From assembly GCA_903858915.1 (NCBI GenBank), contig CAIOKL010000170.1:1-11908 (forward strand): DNA of 11,908 bases. Direction: 5' to 3'. Positions 7,091 to 11,908 of this stretch are shown one piece after another. The position numbers and the translations under genes were made by a program. The DNA is from an uncultured Alphaproteobacteria bacterium (GTDB lineage: Bacteria; Pseudomonadota; Alphaproteobacteria; Rickettsiales; UBA1997). The notes below the pieces were generated by a model that saw nothing but the letters and a program-made list of their open reading frames with translations, was not told the DNA's origin and did no database searches. Every line of letters starts with the position of its first letter. Position 1 is the first letter of the stretch.

Positions 7091-7855
7091 TTAATTTTCT
7101 AATATTTTTTTCATTTTTTTTATAACTTTATCAAGGCCTTCAAAAATTGCTTCGCCGATTATAAAATGTCCAATATTTAATTCGTAAATTTGTGGAATTT
7201 TGGCAATTTTTTTGGCGGTTTGATAATTTAATCCATGACCGGCGTGACATTCTAAACCCAAGCCAGAAGCGTATTCAACGCATTTTTTAATTTTTGCAAA
7301 TTCATTATTTTGAGCAACGCCAACTAAATTACAAAATTCACCGGTGTGAATTTCAATAATATCGGCTTGAAGTTTTTTTGCCATGTCGATTTGCTTAAAA
7401 TCGGCGTCGATAAACAGCGAAACGCGAATTTTATTTTGACGAATTTTTTTAATAATGCGCTCTAAATTTTGTTGATTTTTAATCAAATCAAGCCCGCCTT
7501 CGGTGGTAATTTCTTGGCGCTTTTCGGGGACGATGCAAACCGCGTTGGGCTTGGTTTTGATGGCGATTTTGAGCATTTCGTCGGTGCCGGCTATTTCGAG
7601 ATTTATCGGTAATTTTATGTGTTGCTTGAGGCGCAATAAATCTTCGTCGCGAATGTGACGACGGTCTTCGCGAAGGTGAATCGTGATTCCATCGGCGCCA
7701 CATTTTTGTGCTAAAATTGCGCCGTCGACCGGGTCGGGATGGCTTCCACCACGAGCATTGCGAATAGTTGCGATGTGATCAATATTAACGCCGAGGCGAA
7801 TTTTATTTTTAGAATTTAATGATTTTTTTAATGAATTATTCTTTGTTTTTTTCAT
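7091..7855 (-). CDS. pdxJ: Pyridoxine 5'-phosphate synthase PdxJ
   Basis: Condenses 1-deoxy-D-xylulose 5-phosphate with 3-amino-2-oxopropyl phosphate to pyridoxine 5'-phosphate, closing the vitamin B6 ring in the DXP-dependent pathway. The 254-residue protein contains all family motifs: LGVNIDHIATIRNARGG (Asp26, His27, Arg35), TIHLREDRRHI (His60, Arg62), NLEI (Glu87), VPEKRQEITTEGGLD, SLFIDAD, EIHTGEFC, AGHGLNY (His207) and ELNIGHFIIGEAIF. Compared with the E. coli enzyme it has about 15 extra Lys/Asn-rich residues at the N-terminus; the first six codons overlap the end of the MFS gene by 20 bases, and no later in-frame ATG precedes the conserved core. The neighbouring divergent gene dxs makes its substrate. 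It is probably co-transcribed with the MFS gene upstream and the unknown gene 11 bases downstream. Confidence 0.96.
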   Translation of the reverse strand: MKKTKNNSLKKSLNSKNKIRLGVNIDHIATIRNARGGSHPDPVDGAILAQKCGADGITIHLREDRRHIRDEDLLRLKQHIKLPINLEIAGTDEMLKIAIKTKPNAVCIVPEKRQEITTEGGLDLIKNQQNLERIIKKIRQNKIRVSLFIDADFKQIDMAKKLQADIIEIHTGEFCNLVGVAQNNEFAKIKKCVEYASGLGLECHAGHGLNYQTAKKIAKIPQIYELNIGHFIIGEAIFEGLDKVIKKMKKILEN

Positions 7856-8987
7856 AAATTACTAAAAAAGTTAAATAAAATAAACAGCCAAAACAAATTG
7901 CGATTGGAAGCCCTTGATTGCCAAAAAAATTAATCATAAAACCGCCGAATAAGCTTCCAAATAGCGAACCGCAAGTGCCAACGAGTTGAAAAGTTGCGTT
8001 GGCGGGAACTAATTCATTATTTTCGTAATCTTCATTCATCATTTTAAAAACTGAAACATAAATGCAAGCAATAAATAAGCCAAACACGAAAAAACATAAA
8101 ATTAAAAAATAAAATGATTTTTGATAAAGGCTGACGAGGAGGAAGCAATAAAGGCAACCCAAATATCCGATGTTAATTAATTTTTTTGGTGAAATTTTTT
8201 TGAGCATAAAGCCAACGAAAATATCAAAAAATCCACTTGCCATGTAAGCTGTAATGAGTAAGCCGGAAGACTCATTACTAAAGCCAAGACCCGTTCCAAA
8301 AACTACCGATAAACTTAAAATTGTGTAAGTTGTAAAATCTAAAAAAAAGCGACTAAAAAAACTGTTGGGATTTTTTTTAAAAAATTTTTTTATGGAAATT
8401 CTTTGAGAATTTATTTCGGGCTGAAGTTGCTGTTTTAAAGGCTTGAGGCATAATGACGCCGATAAAACTAACACCGCCGAAATTACAAAACTTAAATAAT
8501 TTTCTGAGCCAGAAAATTTTACGATTACCGGTCCAAAAGCCACTCCGCCCGAAATTAAAGCGCTAAAAATTCCTAAACCGACACCTCTTTCTTCGTTGGT
8601 TAAAAAGACATTGAGCCATGACATTCTAGCGATGGCGAATATTAGCCAACAACATCCGAGAACGAAAACTAGCAATAACCACAATATAAAATTTGAATAA
8701 AAATATATGATTAAAACAATTGATGAATAAAGAATTGAAGCGATTTTTATAGAATTTGTTATGCCAAATTTGGCGACGAATTTACTTAAAAAAAACGACA
8801 TAAAGGCAACTCCGCAAACTTCGACGGCAAAAGCAATGCCAATTTCCGAGGGGGTGATATTGTTGAGTTTTAAAATTGATGGGAAGGTTACTAAATCAAT
8901 GCCAATCGCGGTCGCAAATAGGAAAAAACTTAAATATAAAAATTTAGTTTGACGAACGAAAAGTAAATTTTTAAAGCTTTTGAACAT
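7836..8987 (-). CDS. Major facilitator superfamily transporter
   Basis: A 383-residue inner-membrane protein with about 12 hydrophobic segments in two halves joined by a basic central loop (about 180-205, KPLKQQLQPEINS then IKKFFKKN), the layout of MFS secondary carriers. Features that fit are the helix-rich N-terminal half with an NEERGVGLGIFSALISGG stretch between helices 4 and 5, and a C-terminal half with GFMLKKISPKK between helices 8 and 9. The substrate cannot be read from sequence; efflux-type and metabolite carriers are both possible. It ends 20 bases inside pdxJ and is the first gene of that operon, divergent from dxs. This placement makes a link with vitamin B6 or DXP metabolism conceivable, but it may only be operon packing. 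The ATG at 8987 has no clear Shine-Dalgarno sequence. Confidence 0.88.
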   Translation of the reverse strand: MFKSFKNLLFVRQTKFLYLSFFLFATAIGIDLVTFPSILKLNNITPSEIGIAFAVEVCGVAFMSFFLSKFVAKFGITNSIKIASILYSSIVLIIYFYSNFILWLLLVFVLGCCWLIFAIARMSWLNVFLTNEERGVGLGIFSALISGGVAFGPVIVKFSGSENYLSFVISAVLVLSASLCLKPLKQQLQPEINSQRISIKKFFKKNPNSFFSRFFLDFTTYTILSLSVVFGTGLGFSNESSGLLITAYMASGFFDIFVGFMLKKISPKKLINIGYLGCLYCFLLVSLYQKSFYFLILCFFVFGLFIACIYVSVFKMMNEDYENNELVPANATFQLVGTCGSLFGSLFGGFMINFFGNQGLPIAICFGCLFYLTFLVIYEKNKE

Positions 8988-9121
8988 TTGCTTGCTTGTG
9001 ATTTTATAAATAAATATTTAGAATAAAAAAGTGATTTTTAACTTAATTTTTTAACTTAATTAAATCGAGTTTATTTCAAGAAATTTTCTTTTACAAAATA
9101 AATTTATATATTTTTTATTGA
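8988..9121. other. Divergent promoter region between the MFS-pdxJ group and dxs
   Basis: 134 AT-rich bases that should contain the promoters of both directions. The plus-strand box TATATA (9105-9110) lies close to the dxs ATG and would leave a leader of only a few bases; TATAAA on the minus strand (9008-9003) could serve the MFS gene. Neither has a good -35 partner. The tandem repeat at 9035-9060 is the only distinct structure. Confidence 0.45.
9035..9060. repeat. Perfect 13-bp tandem duplication
   Basis: TTTTTAACTTAAT occurs twice in direct succession (9035-9047 and 9048-9060), with no mismatch, midway between the divergent MFS and dxs starts. It may be a replication slip or a pair of binding sites. 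The unit is almost all A and T, so its significance is limited. Confidence 0.6.
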
Positions 9122-11047
9122 ATGACCGACTCTTTAAATTCCAGCACTCCGCTTCTTGATAAAATTAATTTGCCGGCGGATTTAAAAAAATATTCTTTAA
9201 GCGAAATCAAGCAAATAGCCGACGAACTGCGTCACGAAACGATTTCTACGGTTTCAAAAACAGGTGGGCATTTGGGCGCGGGGCTTGGCGTTATTGAAAT
9301 CACTTGCGCTCTTCATTATGTTTTTGACACGCCTCACGATAAATTAATTTGGGATGTCGGACATCAAGCTTATCCGCATAAAATTTTAACGGGAAGGCGC
9401 AATAAAATGCACACGATCCGCAAGCCCGAAGGCTTGGCGGGATTTACTCGACGCGTCGAAAGTGAATTTGATCCATTCGGAGCGGGACATAGTTCGACCT
9501 CAATTTCAGCGGGCCTTGGAATTGCTGTTGCCAAAAAATTTAAACAAGAAAAATCGCATGTTATTGCGGTGATTGGTGACGGTGCGATGTCAGCGGGCAT
9601 GGCTTTTGAAGCCATGAACAACGCGGGTGCGCTCGAAGAAGAATATTTTCACGATAATCGTTTAATCGTAATTTTGAATGACAATGATATGTCGATTGCA
9701 CCGCCGACGGGAGCGATGTCGCATTATTTTTCGAGACTCGCTTCTTCGAAATCTTATTTAAAAATTCGTGATTTTTCTAAAAAGGTCGTTCATAAATTAC
9801 CCGAATCGGTTGGCAAATATCCGCGAAAATTTGAAAAATCTATTAAGGATTGGTGGATGGGAGGCAACATTTTTGAAGAGTTGGGATTTTATTATATTGG
9901 TCCGATCGATGGACATAATCTTGATATTTTGGTGCCAATTTTACAAAATATTCGCAATGATAATTCTTCCGATCCAATTCTTATTCATTGCGTCACCGAG
10001 AAGGGTCGAGGCTTTGTCGAAACTATGCAAAGTTCCGACAAACTTCACGCGGTTTCGTGTTTTGATCCAAAAACTGGCGTGCAACAAAAAGCCACTTCAA
10101 ATTTTTTAACTTTTTCGAAAATTTTTGGAACCCGTTTGAGCGAATTGGCAAAAAAAGATGAAAAAATTTTGGCAATTACGGCCGCGATGCCTAGCGGGAC
10201 CGGTCTCGATATTTTTGCAAAAAATCATGCTAAGAAAATTTTTGATGTCGGTATCGCCGAACAACACGCCGTTACATTTTCAGCAGGACTTGCCACTGAA
10301 GGCTTGAAGCCATTTTGCGCCATTTATTCAACTTTTTTACAAAGAGCTTATGATCAAGTGGTTCACGATGTCGCTTTGCAAAAACTTCCCGTAAGATTTG
10401 CGATTGATCGCGCTGGTTTTGTTGGGGCTGATGGACCAACTCATGCGGGTTCGTTCGACATTGCATATTTAATAAATTTGCCAGATTTTGTGATTATGGC
10501 GCCATCAAATGGGCAAGAATTAGTTAAGGCAATTAACACTGCCAACGAAATTAATGACCGTCCGAGCGCCTTTCGCTTTCCTCGCGCCGAAGCTTCGGAA
10601 GTAATTAATTTTGAAGATAATGAAATTCTTGAAATTGGCAAAGCTAAATTAGTTCAAAAAGGTTCTAAAGTCGCGATTATGGCTCTCGGAACGATTCTCG
10701 AAAATGTTTTTGAGGCTTCAAAAATTATTAAAGAAAAATATGATTTCGATATAACTATTATCGACGCTAGATTTGCCAAGCCTTTTGATGAAAATTTGAT
10801 AATCGAGACCGTCAAAAATCATGAAATTTTTATTACAATTGAAGAGGGGGCGATTGGTGGATTTGGAAGTTCTGTCGGCAATTTTTTGCTTAATAATTCG
10901 ATGCTCGATGATGGAAAATGTAAGTTCCGCGCCATGTTCATGGCTGATAAATTTATCGAACAAAATGATATCAAAAAAATGCGAATCGAAGCAAAATTAG
11001 GCGTTGATGATATTTTAGAATTAATAAATCACTTAACAAAAATATAA
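9122..11047 (+). CDS. dxs: 1-deoxy-D-xylulose-5-phosphate synthase
   Basis: Thiamine-diphosphate enzyme that joins pyruvate and glyceraldehyde 3-phosphate into DXP, the first step of the MEP isoprenoid pathway and the source of a PdxJ substrate. The 641-residue length is normal. Visible motifs are GGHLGAGLG near residue 48, the cofactor motif GDGAMSAGMAFEAMNNAG (Asp153) with NDNDMSI (Asn188 as Mg ligand), VTEKGRGF, the catalytic Glu380 in GIAEQHAVTFSAG, DRAGFVGADGPTHAG and the C-terminal transketolase domain with EEGAIGGFGS. Between the GDG and NDN motifs it has a few more residues (LEEEYFHDN) than the E. coli enzyme. The start at 9122 puts the N-terminus where family members begin; no Shine-Dalgarno sequence precedes it. 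It is divergent from MFS-pdxJ and stands alone on its strand, without the ispA and xseB partners seen in many proteobacteria. Confidence 0.97.
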   Translation: MTDSLNSSTPLLDKINLPADLKKYSLSEIKQIADELRHETISTVSKTGGHLGAGLGVIEITCALHYVFDTPHDKLIWDVGHQAYPHKILTGRRNKMHTIRKPEGLAGFTRRVESEFDPFGAGHSSTSISAGLGIAVAKKFKQEKSHVIAVIGDGAMSAGMAFEAMNNAGALEEEYFHDNRLIVILNDNDMSIAPPTGAMSHYFSRLASSKSYLKIRDFSKKVVHKLPESVGKYPRKFEKSIKDWWMGGNIFEELGFYYIGPIDGHNLDILVPILQNIRNDNSSDPILIHCVTEKGRGFVETMQSSDKLHAVSCFDPKTGVQQKATSNFLTFSKIFGTRLSELAKKDEKILAITAAMPSGTGLDIFAKNHAKKIFDVGIAEQHAVTFSAGLATEGLKPFCAIYSTFLQRAYDQVVHDVALQKLPVRFAIDRAGFVGADGPTHAGSFDIAYLINLPDFVIMAPSNGQELVKAINTANEINDRPSAFRFPRAEASEVINFEDNEILEIGKAKLVQKGSKVAIMALGTILENVFEASKIIKEKYDFDITIIDARFAKPFDENLIIETVKNHEIFITIEEGAIGGFGSSVGNFLLNNSMLDDGKCKFRAMFMADKFIEQNDIKKMRIEAKLGVDDILELINHLTKI

Positions 11048-11227
11048 AACCCCCAATAATTCTACTGATATTATTTAAAACATAAATCAAATATATTAAA
11101 TATTCTTTTAATAATTCTTTGTAAGTTATCAACGATCACTTAAATATTTTTTAATTATAAAAATTTAGTTAAAAATATTTGAGGTTTAAATGATTGTTTT
11201 AATTGGTTTCGAATTTAAACGCGAAAC
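11048..11227. other. Intergenic region between dxs and the ankyrin-like gene
   Basis: 180 AT-rich bases. No hairpin with a T-run follows dxs. A weak promoter-like pair, TTGTAA (11119-11124) and TAAATA (11141-11146), has a 16-base spacing. The last part holds the GAGG-led leader ORF and the inverted repeat described separately. Confidence 0.45.
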
Positions 11228-11231
11228 ATGA
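11190..11231 (+). CDS. Possible 13-codon leader peptide overlapping the ankyrin-like gene start
   Basis: GAGG at 11181-11184 stands 5 bases before ATG 11190, which opens a 13-codon frame reading MIVLIGFEFKRET. Its TGA stop (11229-11231) overlaps the ATG at 11228 as ATGA. The arrangement is that of a translationally coupled leader, and this is the only start in the window where I see a clear Shine-Dalgarno match. The peptide shows no run of one amino acid that would suggest attenuation. A chance ORF, or a sequencing indel separating the true N-terminus from the following gene, are alternatives. Confidence 0.35.
   Translation: MIVLIGFEFKRET
11206..11227 (+). promoter_or_regulatory. Inverted repeat directly before the ankyrin-like gene ATG
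   Basis: GTTTCG (11206-11211) and CGAAAC (11222-11227) form a 6-bp perfect inverted repeat with a 10-base loop, ending at the base before ATG 11228. In RNA it would put a hairpin across the usual ribosome-binding zone; ribosomes translating the leader ORF would open it. As DNA it could be an operator half-site pair. The short stem makes chance possible. Confidence 0.35.
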
Positions 11232-11908
11232 ATAATTTTAATTTAGAAGTGTTTAGTACTGGTTTGACAAAGTTTCAAGCTGCATTTTTAACTTTTAATT
11301 CTCAAGAAGTGGAGGCGATGCTCCGCAATGGCGCCGATATTTCAATGTTACTGCCCCCAGATCTAAATAGAAGATCCTGTTTTTTCTTGATGAGCGAAGC
11401 GATGTTTAAAGATGCTAGTCCAGAAAAAATTCCAGAAAAATTTGAGATTTTTAAGTTATTATTTACTTCTTACAGCCTCTCGCACATTCGAGAAAATCGA
11501 GATTTAAATATATTATTTGAAGAAGATTTGGAGCAACCAAAAGATTATTTTAGAAAAGTAGGTTATGAATTGGATGAAAAATTTCTTAAAGAATTAAAAT
11601 TTAAACAACGAGTTTACTTTGCCGATGAAGAATTTGAAAAATTTAAAGTTGAAAGTGGCGATTTAAGCCAAGAGGAATTGTTAAAAGCCAGCGAGATAAG
11701 AGCGAAAATCCAAACAATTTTGCGGGACAAAGATCCTCATGAAGAGCATTTGAGATTTCATAATGAACGAATCAGGCATCAAGGTTTTCTCGATAATTAT
11801 TTTCCGATTAATCCAAGAGATTTGGGTAAAATATTCTTATATCAAGATCATTTTTTAGATCCTGAAAACTTTACATTTAAACTTGATCAAGTAAGGTTTG
11901 GCGAAAAT
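11228..11908 (+). CDS. Ankyrin-like repeat protein, partial (runs off the right edge)
   Basis: Open frame of 227 codons with no stop before the window end, so the C-terminus is missing. An in-frame TAA at 11216 limits the start to 11228 or later. Residues 12-39 (GLTKFQAAFL... then EVEAMLRNGADIS) fit the spacing of an ankyrin repeat, with the G-x-T, central A and VExxLxxNGADI positions in place. Residues 47-82 (NRRSCFFLMSEAM... FEIFKLLFTS) may be a second, degenerate repeat. The rest is charged and helical, rich in Glu, Lys, Phe and Asp, with no signal peptide or membrane segment. Ankyrin proteins are common among host-associated Alphaproteobacteria as candidate effectors, but one or two weak repeats do not establish that role. 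The start lacks its own Shine-Dalgarno sequence and overlaps a short leader ORF. I cannot name a family. Confidence 0.75.
   Translation, partial: MNNFNLEVFSTGLTKFQAAFLTFNSQEVEAMLRNGADISMLLPPDLNRRSCFFLMSEAMFKDASPEKIPEKFEIFKLLFTSYSLSHIRENRDLNILFEEDLEQPKDYFRKVGYELDEKFLKELKFKQRVYFADEEFEKFKVESGDLSQEELLKASEIRAKIQTILRDKDPHEEHLRFHNERIRHQGFLDNYFPINPRDLGKIFLYQDHFLDPENFTFKLDQVRFGEN

Noticed and set aside
8988..9121. Thiamine riboswitch or other leader RNA before dxs
   Set aside because: The spacer is too short and too AT-rich, and I see no conserved THI-box sequence.
9768..10109. 113-codon plus-strand frame inside dxs
   Set aside because: Out-of-frame reading of an intact, fully conserved enzyme gene.
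1..11908. CRISPR array, transposon ends, prophage or defence genes
   Set aside because: No spaced repeat series, transposase, integrase or nuclease motifs were found; gene content is mostly housekeeping.

Overview
This is an AT-rich chromosomal segment (I estimate roughly one third G+C, not counted) that reads as an alphaproteobacterium. The best evidence is the run NDUFA12-type complex I subunit, MlaD and a DUF2155 secreted protein, a neighbourhood familiar from Alphaproteobacteria including Rickettsiales. The low GC, lysine- and asparagine-rich proteins, an ankyrin-type protein and a lineage-specific membrane protein suggest a reduced or host-associated lineage. PurF argues for at least part of de novo purine synthesis, which classical Rickettsia lack. 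The exact order is inference.

Layout. Positions 43-3792 (minus): a Slt-type lytic transglycosylase, then purF, then xseB, tightly packed, with purF and xseB overlapping by ATGA. Positions 3793-3995 form a divergent promoter region. Positions 3996-6027 (plus): NDUFA12, mlaD, DUF2155 protein and rpe, packed with one overlap and a 1-base gap. A tRNA-Arg(CCG) gene follows on the minus strand at 6046-6122 with its own convincing sigma-70 promoter. Positions 6276-8987 (minus): MFS transporter, pdxJ and a two-helix proline/serine-rich unknown protein, apparently one operon. A 134-base divergent spacer separates it from dxs (9122-11047, plus). After 180 noncoding bases a partial ankyrin-like gene runs off the right edge; a 13-codon leader ORF with the only obvious Shine-Dalgarno sequence I saw in front of a window gene overlaps its start.

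How the genes relate. Dxs makes 1-deoxy-D-xylulose 5-phosphate, feeding both isoprenoid synthesis and PdxJ (vitamin B6), so the divergent dxs / MFS-pdxJ pair is biochemically linked. MlaD and the lytic transglycosylase serve the envelope, NDUFA12 serves respiratory complex I, rpe the pentose phosphate pathway, purF purine synthesis and xseB DNA repair. No gene-free stretch exceeds 300 bases. I see no CRISPR array, transposase, integrase, defence island or clear rho-independent terminator. Most of the window is ordinary housekeeping; the least explained parts are the leader ORF plus ankyrin gene at the right edge and the unknown membrane protein at 6276-7079.
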